In this document: one piece after another, positions 11,563-23,249 of the stretch
Layout: every line of letters begins with the position of its first letter
Numbering within the stretch: position 1 is the first letter of the stretch
Source: Eustoma russellianum
Taxonomy: Eukaryota > Streptophyta > Magnoliopsida > Gentianales > Gentianaceae
Direction of reading: 5' to 3'
Length of the DNA stretch: 64,000 bases
Assembly (NCBI GenBank): GCA_036186865.1
Contig: AP025066.1
Coordinates: 16,402,516 to 16,466,515, forward strand
Notes under the pieces: generated by a model
What the model was told of the DNA's origin: nothing
Seen by the model: only the letters and a program-made list of their open reading frames with translations
The model's database searches: none
Translations under genes and position numbers: made by a program

Positions 11563-11936
11563 GCCGAAGTTATTGCTTTAGGCCTAATACGAATTTCAGT
11601 ATGTTGATAGAGAGCTACTCGCCAGTGAATGTGAATAGAATATGAATAGAATAATAGTAGCATGCATCCCTCCTAATTGTCGCAGTCAGTTTGATTCTTC
11701 GCTACATTCTTCCATTTTGCTTTCTGCGTTTACTTAATATTTTCCATTCTGCGTTTGCAACATTTAGACATCTGAGATTGCCTTCTGTATCTGCGATTGC
11801 ATACTGTATCTGGTTGGGCGGTTACGTAACCGCTGATCACAAGAATCTTGATGTTGTTGTTGGACTGCTAATAACTGCGATCATTTTTCCGTTACCTCAT
11901 CCTCTCTATCTGTCATGTGTGATCGCCAGTCCAGGC

Positions 11937-13187
11937 ATGGAGAACCAAACACCGTCGCAAATATCTGCAGGAAAGGTGCCAACTTTTGCATCCTTTTTCA
12001 AACGATCCACAAATCCTGGTATTGCTATAAAAGAAATTCAGTGCTTCAAAGGATGCCCAATGATAAGTTTTTCGGATGATGAGGTTGTGAGATTAGCCGA
12101 GCCATACAGATATTCATTGGTGGGTACGTTTTGGTATGGTCGCCCTCCGCTAGCAACAATTCGAGCCACCATTGATCGTATTTGATTTATAGGTACTGTG
12201 TGTATTGGCCTTCTTGATGCAAATCATGTTCAAATGCACTTTTCACAGGAAGATTATTTGAGATGCTTTGCAAGGCAAATTTGGACAATTGCTGGAAAGT
12301 ATATGAGGGTCACTAAGTGGACTCCTAATTATGGTTCCAAAGTAGATGTGCTAATTGTTCAAGTTTGGATCTCCTTCCCAGGCCTTCCGGTCCATTTTCA
12401 TCAAAAAGAGGCATTATTCCAGATTGGTAGAATGCTAGGAACACCAATAGAAATGGATAATGCCACAACCGAGAATTTAAGACCATCAGTGGTGAGATTA
12501 TGCGTTGAACTTGATGTCTCACAAGAACTGTCCACATGTGTGTTTATACAAACATCAAATCATTGCATATCACAAATTGTTTAATATGAATATTTGCCAA
12601 TGTATTGCTCCAAATGTTCAAGGCTTGGTCATAAATTAGCTAACTGCGAAATAGATGGAAAAGCGGCAGATAAGCAGACAGCTGAAATTCCAATCACTAA
12701 ACTTTCCCGTGATAACAAAAAGCAACAACAACGTTGGACTCCTAGAAAAGCAAAGGTTTCTGATAAATTGCATCAGACATATTTGGAAGACAACTATGCT
12801 TCTCCAGACCTGGGGCCTCATAATCACATTTCGGATACTCAGGATATTTCCAAGTTAAAAGGGATTCATGATAGCTTTTTACGTGATATATCAGATAACC
12901 TTCCCTCTTTTTCCATGTCTGATACTGAGGTACAGCCAGAAAGAGACTTGGAGACATATATGGATAATTTGATACAAAAAACAGTAATTGATGAAACTCA
13001 CAAAGAAAGATATGACACATTTCAGACTACCCCACAAACTCCATCGACTTCGACTTCCCAGCAATTACTCCAAGTACCCCCAAGACTGCTACGTCGACAC
13101 CACCGCACCACTGAGCTTCTATCTCTGCCCATCACTCGCTCTCGTGCGGCTCTCTCTAACTCTTTCGAAATATTATCTGATCAATGA
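11937..13187 (+). pseudogene. LINE1 ORF1, DUF4283/zinc-knuckle RNA-binding protein
   Basis: ORF1 of plant L1 LINEs is a nucleic-acid-binding chaperone that packages the element RNA. The ATG at 11937 gives MENQTPSQ. The region through about 12580 has the DUF4283-like pattern (HVQMHFSQEDYLRCFARQIW, then WISFPGLPVHFHQKEALFQI). A CCHC knuckle follows at about 12603-12648, CSKCSRLGHKLANC. The C-terminal third is polar, with a Thr/Ser/Pro-rich end. About 416 codons in one continuous frame are interrupted only by TGA at 12183-12185 and TAA at 12582-12584, so the frame is otherwise well preserved. Its stop TGA overlaps the ORF2 start (ATGA, 13184-13187). Confidence 0.85.
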
Positions 13188-16100
13188 AGATGCTCATATG
13201 GAATGTTGGAGGTATCCGTACGTCGATCACTAGACTCCTACCCTTAAATCGACAACATCAATTCCACATGCTTGTTATCATTGAACCTAAAGCTAGGCCC
13301 TCTGCGTTAACTTCGTACCGTTTGCAACTTCGCTATAATAACGCTTTGACCGTATGCGATGATCATATATTGATTTTCTGGCGTAATTCATTTATGAGTT
13401 TGGAAGATCAACGAGTAGGAGTACAAAACATTCCTTCAGATTTTGTTGGGTGCCGACGGGAGAATCATTTTGGTGCACACTAGTTTATGGACTTCATACA
13501 GTCACAGCGAGAAGACCGTTGTGGCAGGACCTTATAGCATTTCATGCAACAATAAATTTACTATGGCTTATTGGCGAGGACTTCAATACATTCTTGTCGC
13601 TTGATGAGCATAATGGACGTTCCACACCTGCCCTTCGCACACTGCAGGATTTTAATGATTGTGTTTATGCCGTTCATTACAAGCAATTAGTTATCAAGGC
13701 TCACCTTATACTTGGAGTGATGACAGAGGACTGGGTCGAGTAAGCCGACGCTTGGATCAATATCTTTGTACTTCAGATTTCTTTGATTTATTCGAGAATG
13801 TTCATTATCAGCACCTTAATTGGTCATCCTCGGATCATTCTCCTATATTTTTGGATTGCTCAAAATCAACATTGCCTAGAACTGCTTCATTCAGATATTT
13901 GGATGTGTGGACAACACATTTGGATTTTGACAATTTTGTTACACATCATTGGCGATCATTTCCAACTATTGGAGCAATGTGGGGATTCTGTTCAAAGCTA
14001 CGTCAACTGAGACACTATCTTAATAGCTGGAATAATGATGTCTTTGGAAACATTTTTCATGTAGTGGCCTCAGCTGAAGCTGAAGTAACACACTGTGAAA
14101 GCTTATGCGATGCTAATTATTCAGATGAAGCGCGAACTTCCTATTATTTATCTATGGCTAAACTTCAGCTGGCACAATCTCGTGCATTACTATTTTGGAA
14201 GCAAAAGGCCAACGTGAAATGGATGCGCGAAGGTGATGCAAACACCTGTTTTTTCCATAACACTATGAAGGAACGCCAGAGGAAACAGTGTATACGCCGG
14301 ATACTAGGAGAAAATGGGATTGAATGCGACACTCAACAGACCATTGAAGCCGAGGCCATTCGATACTACCAGACACTTTTCACGGGGGAGCAAACTTTAG
14401 ATCATACAGACATTTTGCAGTATATACCTACTATGATATCTCAGGATGAAAATCCCCATCTTCCAGCCTTACCATCATTGGAGGAAGTTAAGCAGGCGGT
14501 ATGGGATTTGAGTCCCTCAAGCGCAGCAGGACCTGATGGATTTCCAGGGTCATTCTATAGACATTTTTGGCAGGTAATTTTTACAGATGTACATAAAGAA
14601 GCGCATGAATTCTTTCTTGGGGTTAGACCGTCTAGCCAAATGGTTGCAGCACTTATTACATTGATTCCTAAAGTGCTCAATCCATTGACATTTTAAGAAT
14701 TCCAACCAATTTTCTTGACTTATTTTTTAGCCAAAATAATAACGCTGCTAATAGTTACAAGGCTATCTCCTTTATTAACTCGTCTGATATCGCCAGAACA
14801 AGCAGGATTTTTAAAAGGTCGTGACATCACGGAACAAATATTGTTAGCGTAGGAGATGGTGCATGTTTTAGATAAACCAGTAAGGGGTGGTCATCTGATT
14901 ATTAAGCTGGACATGGCGAAAGCTTTCGACAGGGTGAGTTGGTCTTACTTGACAGCGGTTTTATCAAAAATGGGATTTCATACACAGTTGGTTTGCATTC
15001 TTATCAATAATTTAGTAGCGACACATTGCTCTATCTTAATAAATGGAAAACTAGCTAGGTATATTCCGGTGTCTCGGAGAGTTAAGCAAGGTGATCCTCT
15101 TTCACCACTTTTATTTATATTGGCTTCGGAAGGATTCTTTCGAGGACTAAATCAACTTATGGACAAAGGGGTAATTCGTCCCTTTCAGGCAGGCAGAGTG
15201 CCTATAGTCTCACATCTGGGATTTGCAGATGACTTAGTCATCTTCTTGAATGGCTCTATATCAAATTTACATAATTTCCGACGATTTTTGGATACTTATC
15301 AACGAGCTTCGGGTCAATTGGTGAATCTCAACAAAAGTCAATTTGTGACTGGTGCAGGAGTCTCTATCAATTGAGTAGCAAATACTTTAGGTATGCGACA
15401 TGCTGCATTACCGATTAAATATCTAGGATCATACTTGTATCGAGGTATAGATCGAGCTACATATTGTACATCCTTGATTAATCATTTTGATGCTGTTCTC
15501 ACATCTTGGGCTTCTAAACTCCTCTCTGTCGCTGGTCGAGTTATAATTTTGAGGCATGTACTATGTTCAATGCTGCTACATATTATCGCCAGATCTAGAT
15601 TACCCAAGTGTGTGATTGCTGTGCTTAACAGGAAAATGTCAAATTTTTCATAGAATTATGTACATCACTGGAAATCCTAGGAAAATATATGCCGACCTAA
15701 CAAGCATTTGCTCCTTGGCAGTAGTGCAACAAGCATATGACTATCGTTTATGGTGGAACTATCACCACTCTTCCTTATTGTGGGCGGCATTTTGTAGAGT
15801 TAAATATGGTCGAAGGTCCACAATCTATGCTCATATATATGACTCGTCTACCTGGAAGCGACTTTGCGCATTAATGGTTACATGGTCTCACAAGTGCAGT
15901 TTACGAATGATGGACTTAATTGGGCCGCTGACAATACTTGACAATTCTCATTAAGATTGGTATATAAATTACTCTTCGCGACTCAACACAACACCCATAT
16001 CATAAATATATTTGGTGGTCGACTTTGCCGCTGGGAGGACGAATATTTTTATGGAAATTGTGGCAACATTCGTTGCCCATCGCTGATAACTTGCGATCAT

Positions 16101-16926
16101 GGCAGACAATATATACTACACAATGTGTTTTTTTCAGATTACAGTCAGATAATTTGGATCACACATGTCTTCATTGTCCCGCAATAATGCCTATTTGGTA
16201 GGAAATCGCGATACTATTTTCAGGACCAAAGCCATCTCATACAACCATTCGGGCATACCTGATTCGTTGGTGGAGAACGTCTACGCCCAGTACCATGAAA
16301 GGCCAATTACGAGTTACAGTTCCATCATTGCTAGCATGGGTGATTTGGAAGAAATACACACAAGTCCGATTTGGGGAGGATCAATTTTCATTCACACGGC
16401 TTTTTGAACGAGTTAGGGACAATGTATATACTTGGTGCACAGCCACTCAGGGCAGAAAATTTTCGCAACACATTCCACATCTATCCTCCATCTCTTTCTC
16501 TCCTATTATCAGGCATCGTAGACCTACAATAGTTAGGTGGCTGCACCCATCGGTTGGGAACCTCAAATTAAATATCGACACAGCAGTGAGAAACACACAT
16601 GCAGCTGTAGGTACTGTCTTACGAGATTCCAAGGGTGATCTAGTTTCTGCTATTTGCTTTTACTTGCCAGCTATGTCGCCTTTGCAGGCTGAACTCATGG
16701 CAATACAGTATTCTCTTATATTCTACGCCAGATATTACGATCAACTCACCATAGAAACGGATTGTCAGGTATTTCTAAGACATATCGCTAACTTTGAGCC
16801 ATTTACTGGAGAGTATGCTACAAATTTGCAGCGCACAGTACAATTTTTGAGGTTAAATGCTGCTACCAAACATATTGTCCGTGGGAAGCTAATGTGCCAG
16901 CCCGTGCTCTATCGCGCTATGGATTG
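13184..16926 (+). pseudogene. LINE1 ORF2: endonuclease, RT, RNase H
   Basis: ORF2 nicks target DNA and reverse-transcribes the element RNA. The APE-type endonuclease N-terminus starts MKMLIWNVGGI, with GEDFN (near 13577), SPYTWSD and SSDHSP (near 13827) spread over two frameshifts (13450-13483 and 13659-13743). The RT lies in one frame from 13659 to 15653: SAAGPDGF, KLDMAKAFDRVSW (first Asp), QGDPLSPLLF and FADD at about 15222-15233. All catalytic motifs are present, with stops at 14694, 14853 and 15372. A decayed zf-RVT region lies at about 15950-16290. The RNase H domain is at 16295-16927 (LNIDTA, VLRDSKGD, SPLQAELMAI). At least four frame changes and several stops make it dead. Confidence 0.88.
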
Positions 16927-17814
16927 AGGGTGACAGGAGCTGTCTTTTTCACAAGCTTAACTTCACTACCATTTGAATTACGTGGTGCGATAACTTTGGA
17001 TACTACGGTACCCAACCTCCGATTGTGACTGCTTAAGTGTCTCCCCATGGGTTGGCAAACTTTTGATGCCGTTGCCTATGTCATATATTGGCACAGGCAA
17101 CGTTGGTATGTCCTTTTCTTAATTGCTACTATTTTCACTATTTCATTTATACATACTTAAAATATGGATAATGGTTTTCTTCTCTTTGATATTGCTGAGG
17201 AGTATGAGTATCGCCCACTGAAATGCATATGCTTCATCGAATACTACTTCATCGATGCCATGGGGTCTATCGGTATCTTGGACTTTTGGTGGTTGCCTAT
17301 ATTTCGGATGAATACAGGCAATGTCGGTATGTTTCTCACATGGATTCTTGACTTTTGGTGGTTGGATTTTATATGTATTACCTGTATGAGTAACACTGAC
17401 TTTTTGTTTTACAACTCCTGGTCTCTGATATCACTGTTCGAGGACATTCAATCTTGCAAGGGAAGATGGCCATTGATGCTAATACATTTGACTAACTACC
17501 GGTTATGGCGCAATCTACATCAACTATGGGCGGCTATAGCATGTTTATGGCATAAGCGACAATAATTTATTTATCTTGTAATGGATCAACGCAACAATCA
17601 TATAAATATGCACGCTTTTTCCTTCGCCAAGGTTTTATCCACAAAGGTGGTTTTACTTGGCAAGGTTTTAATGCGACATATCATATATGATTGGAGGTTG
17701 ACAATTATTTCCTCTTTGCATTCGCTTTTTACATACGATGACTCTACTTTGTAATATGGTTTTCCTCCGCCATAAGTGAGGTTTCTTTCTATTAATAAAA
17801 TACGTTTCATCAAA
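16927..17814 (+). other. LINE1 3' untranslated region
   Basis: Follows the RNase H stop. It contains a partial internal duplication (GGACTTTTGGTGGTTG at about 17279 and again, as GACTTTTGGTGGTTGG, near 17350) and the family's conserved end modules: GCACGCTTTTTCCTTCGCCA at about 17610, a Cys-poor GGTGGTTTTACTTGGCAAGG stretch, and the TCCTCCGCCATAAGTGAGG motif at about 17763. An AATAAA signal lies near 17794. The open frame 17164-17565 lies within this UTR and has no recognisable domain. Confidence 0.65.
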
Positions 17815-18111
17815 TATATATATATATATATGTGTATGTATATGTATATATATATATATACATACACATATATATATTTGTGTGTGTGTGCTTGTTTGTG
17901 TGTAGTGTCTATGTATATGTATAAACATCTATATGTAGATGTATGTATGTATATAGATTATGCATATATGTATATATATGCATATACATATGGAAAAATA
18001 TATATCCGCATGTCTATGTATGTGCGTATGTATATACAAAAACACAAATGCGCATAAATATGATTTTATTTTTTGTTTTTAACACATACATATATGCGTA
18101 TATATAGATTT

Positions 18112-18154
<43 letters not shown>

Positions 18155-18261
18155 AAATATATATGTGTGTGTATAACTTACATGTGTGTGTGTCTATGTG
18201 TCTATGTGTATATCAGTATATATCTGTGTGTGTCTAAATATAGCATACATACATGTAATAT
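17815..18261. repeat. Long (TA)n/(TG)n/(TATG)n microsatellite block
   Basis: Nearly 450 bp of TA, TG, TATG and TGTGTC runs between the 3' end of LINE1 and the truncated start of LINE2. Apparent ORFs here on both strands translate to Tyr/Ile/His/Cys repeats and are artefacts. Confidence 0.9.
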
Positions 18262-20058
18262 ATATAATCAGTAGCCCACCCCTGAAACGCGAACCCAATT
18301 ACAGGCATCACAGGTCGAATATAATTGGGCAATAAATAAGGAGTTGCGGTAATGGGAGCAAAATACGAGGATAAAATGGCTAAAAGGCGGTGACGCCAAC
18401 ACAAAATATTTTCATAACTTTGTAAAGGATCGTCGGCAGCAACCGACTGTTTCTCGTATATATACAACGTCAGGGGAGCTATTCAAAATGAAGCGGATAT
18501 TCAGGCGGAAGCGAATTCTTATTTTTCAAGTCTTTGCTCTGCGGAGCCAGTGACTGCGGTTGATGATTTGCTGCAGTATATACCACGTCTTGTTACTTGG
18601 GAGATGAATGATCAGCTACTTTTTATGCCATCGCTGGAGGAAACTAAATCTGCCATGTGGGCTCTTGACCCACATAGTGCAGCAGGACCGGATGGATACA
18701 ATGGCTTTGTTTTTCCACATTATTGGGGTGTTTTTTCTATGGATGTTTATAAAGCGGTGCAAGATTTCTTAGGTTTCCAAATTCCTCAGGCAATGGGCAG
18801 CACATTGCTTACTTTGATTCTGAAAAAAAACACCGCCAGCTATATTTGCAGACTTCCATCCTATAAGTTTATCAAATTTTCTAACCAAGGTGGGTAATCA
18901 GATACTGACCTCTCGACTAACGCGATTATTAGCAGGCATCATATCGACAGAGCAAGCGGCCTTTATGCATACCGCGATATCTTTGAGCATATACTCCTTG
19001 CACAAGAAACGATGCAGCTAATGGGCAAAAAAGTTTGTGGTGATAATGTAATGATTAAGTTGGATATGATGAAGGCGTTTGACTGAGTTAGCTGGGCTTT
19101 CTTTAATCAATACTGGCCAAGTTGGGTTTTCATGCAAGGTTTATACGGCTTATATTTGATCATCTGGAGGGTACATATATGTCAATCCTTATTAATGGCA
19201 AACCATGATGATGATCAAAGGCTTTTTCCAGAGAGATAAATTCTTTGGTACATGCAGGTACTTTAACCGGTTTTTCCATGGGGCAGATACATCCTCTTAT
19301 CTCTCATTTAGCTTTTGCAGATGATCTCTTATTGATCCAAAAATGGGTCGGTGCGTAATTTGAAGTGCTTTTGGCTTTTTTCGGATTCATATCAGGCGGC
19401 CGAGGGGCAACAAGTTAATTTTCAAAAAAGTCATATTTTCCTTCTTCATATGTGACTCCCAGAATGTTTTGCAGGATTGTGCATGAGCTGGCGATGTCTG
19501 CGACTACATTCCCCGTAAAATATCTTGGTGTTAATCCTTATAGAGGAAGCTCGCGACCACTTTACTATCTAGACTTGTTTACCCGTGTGGATGCGCGACT
19601 TCAATGTTGACAACACAAATTTCTGTCACCAGCAGGCAAGCTCCTGTTAATTAAACATGTTATTAGTGCTTTTCCCATTCATACACTAGTTGTTATCTCT
19701 TTGCCAAAGACTATTTTGCATGCACTCCGGTGTCGCACATGCAATTTTTTTGGGGGTGACATAGATAATAGACGTAAGCATCATTGGGTCGAATGGCACA
19801 CATTATTCTCGCCATGGGATGAGGGTGGTCCCAGCCTACGTCGCTCTGATTTCTTGTCCTGGGCTTATTAGGCTAAAATATGGTAGTCCTACAATATGGC
19901 AAGTTCATTATGGGCAGAGTTTATGCACTTCAGATACATCGGCCGATCGTAGTTTCAGCCTCGGGTCACAAACTCTATGTGCTGGAAGCGTATTTGTGCG
20001 GCACATTCTGTTTGCATTACACATGTTGACGGTGTTCCAGGCAGCTATGTGTGGAAGC
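18262..20058 (+). pseudogene. LINE2 ORF2, 5' portion (RT), split by element D
   Basis: A second LINE of the same general type, 5'-truncated: it begins within ORF2 right after the microsatellite. Recognisable parts are LKGGDANT and FHNFVKDRRQQ (18370-18440), then an open piece at 18550-18897 (LEETKSAMWALDPHSAAGPD). The RT core is decayed: KLDMMKAFD is followed by a stop at 19083, and FADDLLLI lies at about 19314. A YLGVNPYRGS-like region comes near 19520. The frame is interrupted at 20058 by the 5' LTR of element D and resumes at 38721. Many stops and frameshifts; dead. Confidence 0.83.
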
Positions 20059-20185
20059 TGTTAAGATATAAATTGTTTTGATGATGTAAAGATGTTTTAA
20101 ATAAGTTAAATTTATAGTTGAGACTTGATCCAAATGAGAAAATTACACTATGTCAAAAATGGTTGAGATTGGAACTTAATGTCCA

Positions 20186-20505
20186 ACATCGATCTCTCAA
20201 ATTGAGGACATCGATCAATCGATGTCACTTCAGTCTCTCACTTCAATCGATCTCTCAACCTGGGGACATCGATCGATCGATGTCCCTTCAGTTTCTCCCT
20301 AGAGACGCTTCAATCGATCGATGTCAAGCAGAAAACTTTCTGTCCAACATCGATCTCTCAGTCCAAGGGACATCGATCGATCGAAGTGACATCAGTCTCT
20401 CCAGGAGGGGACTTCGATCAATCGATGTCTAGCAGTTTCAAAAACTGTAAAGTTTCTGGAGGACATCGATCTCTCCCCTAGGCACTTCGATCGATCGATG
20501 TCCCC
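20186..20505. repeat. TCGATCGA palindrome array in D 5' LTR
   Basis: About ten units in 320 bp. Full palindromes (GACATCGATCGATCGATGTC and variants such as GATCAATCGATGTC or GATCGATCGAAGTG) alternate with half units (ACATCGATCTCTC), separated by short spacers containing CAGTCTCTC or GCAGAAAACTTTCTGTCC. Confidence 0.9.
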
Positions 20506-20773
20506 TAGAATTTAAATTTTTATGAACATTGGAACAAAATCCAAGAGAGATTCATGGTATTTTCTTTATCCAATCTTGCTCAAATTTCTTGTAGACTTTA
20601 CTACATCATAATACATACTTCCTTGACTATTGTATCCATGTCTAAGCTATCCTAGGTTGGTTATTGAGGATCAAATAACTCCATTGGATGGCTAAAGACT
20701 ATTTGGACATTATCTTGACATTTTGTGTAGTTGAAGACATGGTGGAGACTTCAAAAACGTGGTGAACATCATC

Positions 20774-20780
20774 TATAAAT
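20774..20780 (+). promoter_or_regulatory. TATA box of element D 5' LTR
   Basis: TATAAAT in context CATCATCTATAAATGG. The 3' LTR has the same sequence at 38078-38084. It is the only strong TATA motif in the LTR and lies where U3 would end. Confidence 0.6.
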
Positions 20781-21431
20781 GGAAGAAGCTTGGATAAGGC
20801 AAATACATACTTTCACCATCATCAAGCTTCATCATTCATGATAGTATACTTCTCTCATATTTGTAAAAGTGCTTAAAGCTTGTTAAGCCTTTCTTTGTTC
20901 TTCATTGTTGTATATTGAGAGATAGAGAGTCTTACACAAGAGGAACCGTATATATTTAATCTCTTGCTTGTGTTTAGACTAGTGAGAAAGTGTGAACCTT
21001 ACTATTTCCTTCAACCCACTGTAAGAAAGTTCTTGAGAGAACTTTGTTGAAGTTGTGAGGTAGCAAGAAGTTGTTCTTGCTAGAGCTGTAGTTGGTGTTG
21101 TTGCACAAGTGTATCTTGTGCAAGAAGTTGTTGTTGTTGTTGTTGTTTCTTACACTAAGGTGTTAGTGTAACTGTTGTTGTGGTTGTTCTTATTATCTTT
21201 AATAAGAAGAGTAGATGTTGAAAATCCACATTGGCAACAAAGTGGTAGTGGAGTAGAATCATTTACGATTCGAACCACTCTATATCCGGTGTGCTCATTC
21301 ATTGTTTCTCACCTTCCATTCTTGCTTTGATTTTGAATTCCATTTGAGTTGAGTCAAACAAGAAAATTCCGTAAAATTGCCAAACACTCTATTTCACTCC
21401 CCCCTCTAGAGTCTGTTTCGGATCTAACAAT

Positions 21432-21443
21432 TGGTATCAGAGC
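21432..21443 (+). other. Primer-binding site, initiator Met-tRNA type (D)
   Basis: TGGTATCAGAGC, two bases after the LTR end at 21429. This is the standard plant Copia/Sirevirus minus-strand primer site, complementary to the 3' end of initiator methionine tRNA. Confidence 0.93.
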
Positions 21444-21492
21444 CTAACCTTGGTTGCTTGGCCAATCTTTGCAAGTAGCAAGGTTAAAGATC

Positions 21493-23249
21493 ATGACAAT
21501 GACAACCTCTTCATCCTACAACTCAACTTCCAAGCCAACTGCATTATTCTCAGGATCAACCACTAAAGCACTTATGTTTGATGCCCAAAATTATTCTTTA
21601 TGGAAATTTCGAATGATCAATCATTTGAAAGGCTGTAGATTTGATATATGGAGAGCCATTGTCAAATGAATTGAAGTTCCTATGATTACCAGCTCAAAAG
21701 GAGAATCAATGTTCAAAGATGAGGATGACTACACCGACGAAGAGAAGATAAACTTCGCTATTAATGACAAAGCATTCGATATTCTTTCAAGTGCTCTTAC
21801 CACCACCGAGCTCATAAGACTTCAAGGTCTTGAAACAGCCCATGAAGCATGGAAAAGGCCTGAAATGATATACGAAGGAACTAAGCAAGTAAGAATGGCC
21901 AAAAGACTTATGCTCATGAAGGAATATGAAATGTTTGGAATGAAGAGCCGTGAGAAGATTGAGGAGACAATCGACCGATTCACATGAATAGTGAATCAAC
22001 TCTCCATGGTGGACAAGAAAATCTCAAATGAAGACCTTATCTCAAAACTCCTCAGCTCTTTGCCAAGGGAATAGACACCTAAAGTCACTGCCATCACCGA
22101 ATCAAAGAACCTCAAGACTCTTACTCTTGATGAGCTATCTGGTAATATTCTTACTCATGGAATTCTTATTGATGAACAAAGTAGGATGAACCCTATCAAG
22201 CCCACACAAACATCACACAAAGGATTAGTGGTAGAGTTCGATGAATCGGATGAGAAAGTTGCTCTTCTAGTAAGAAAATTTAGAAGAATGGCAACAAGAA
22301 ATAAAGCTCAAGCAGGAAAGCTTTTCAAGAGACCACCCAAAGAAAAAGAAGCAAGTGAAAATTGCTATAGAAGTGGTCGACCCGGTCACTTCATTGCTGA
22401 TTGCCACGTTAAGGAGCCGCAAAAACAAGAAAAGAAGGTCTTTCCTCAAAAGAATAAAGATTTTAATGCGGAGGTAACTACGTGGGATGATCTCCTTTCC
22501 AAATCGGAAGGAGAAGAAAGCGAAGATCAAGATGTTGGACTTGCTACAATAGTTGAAAATTCAAAAGCTCAACATACTTGTCTCATGGAAATTGAAGATG
22601 ACCTTGAGGTAAATTATAGTCCTTTTAATTTACAAGATGAAATAGGGATTTACAAGATGATTTTGAAAAACTGAATTTAAAGTATAAACATTTGAAGAAA
22701 GAGCTCAAGAAGTGTATTTCAGAAAATAAGAGCTTGCATGATAAGAACATTTTGATGTTTCAAGATCATGACATCATACTCACCATGCATAAAACCGTAG
22801 CTCTTGAAAATGTGGAAATTAGGAAAGAATGTGAGAAACTAAGGTTAGATTTACAAAGACTAACTAATGGTAAAAATAATCTAGACAAACTACTTGGAAA
22901 CCAAGGAATTGGAAATGATAAATCCGGTTTAGGATTTAATTCATCACATTCTTCCATTAAGCCTAAGTCATTAAAGAAAAGGGCAAACAAGAGAAAAACA
23001 CAACATGACTCATCATCTTCTAAACCAAGGCATGTACCCACTTGTTTTCATTGTAACAAAGTAGGACATGTGAAGAGTGCATGTAGAGCTAGATTTGGAA
23101 GTATGTGTGTTTGGAAGCCTAAGGGTCGACAAACTAACCCTAAAGGACATACTCATCAAAGGGTACCAATGCATAAACCTCTTGGTTTTGTAGGCTCTCA
23201 AGATAAATTGAGTAGCCAAAGAAGAAGGAACCAAATGGCTTATGGATAA
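21493..23249 (+). pseudogene. gag of element D
   Basis: A Copia-type Gag (UBN2-like capsid plus nucleocapsid) that forms the element's particle. ATG 21493 gives MTMTTSSSYNSTSKP. The capsid motif NYSLWKFRMINHLKG is followed by a LIRLQGLETAHEAWK-type region. In-frame stops lie at 21667, 21985 and 22072, and a frame change near 22650-22690. There are two zinc knuckles: CYRSGRPGHFIADC at about 22363, where the second Cys is Ser, and an intact CFHCNKVGHVKSAC at about 23043. Between them is an acidic segment (SKSEGEESEDQD) and a Lys/Glu-rich coiled-coil stretch (22692-22880). The end has the VWKPKG phrase typical of the Sirevirus gag/protease boundary. Confidence 0.87.

Larger units (their letters stand above)
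11563..17814 (+). mobile_element. Nearly full-length L1-type LINE (LINE1)
   Basis: A plant L1-clade non-LTR retrotransposon of about 6.2 kb: a presumed 5' UTR (11563-11936, boundary uncertain), ORF1 (11937-13187), ORF2 (13184 to about 16926), and a 3' UTR ending in TCCTCCGCCATAAGTGAGG and AATAAAATACG before a long (TA)n/(TG)n tract. Both ORFs carry stop codons and frameshifts, so the copy is inactive. I could not define a target-site duplication because the flanks are microsatellite. Confidence 0.85.
20059..21429 (+). repeat. 5' LTR of element D
   Basis: A 1371-bp LTR starting TGTTAAGATATAAATTG and ending GGATCTAACA, with TGTTA...TAACA termini. A promoter TATA box (CTATAAAT) is at 20773-20780, about 710 bp in. 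The U3 start carries the palindrome array at 20186-20505. R/U5 holds TTG-repeat stretches (21126-21150, weaker to 21190). The 3' copy is 37330-38720 with scattered substitutions and small indels. Confidence 0.92.

Noticed and set aside
17668..18057. ORFs rich in Ile, Tyr, His and Cys on both strands
   Set aside because: Translations of TA/TG microsatellite; low-complexity artefacts. The same applies to 40185-40436.
20186..20505. CRISPR-like array (short repeats with spacers)
   Set aside because: Units are palindromic, unevenly spaced, variable and lie inside LTRs of a eukaryotic retrotransposon with no cas genes.
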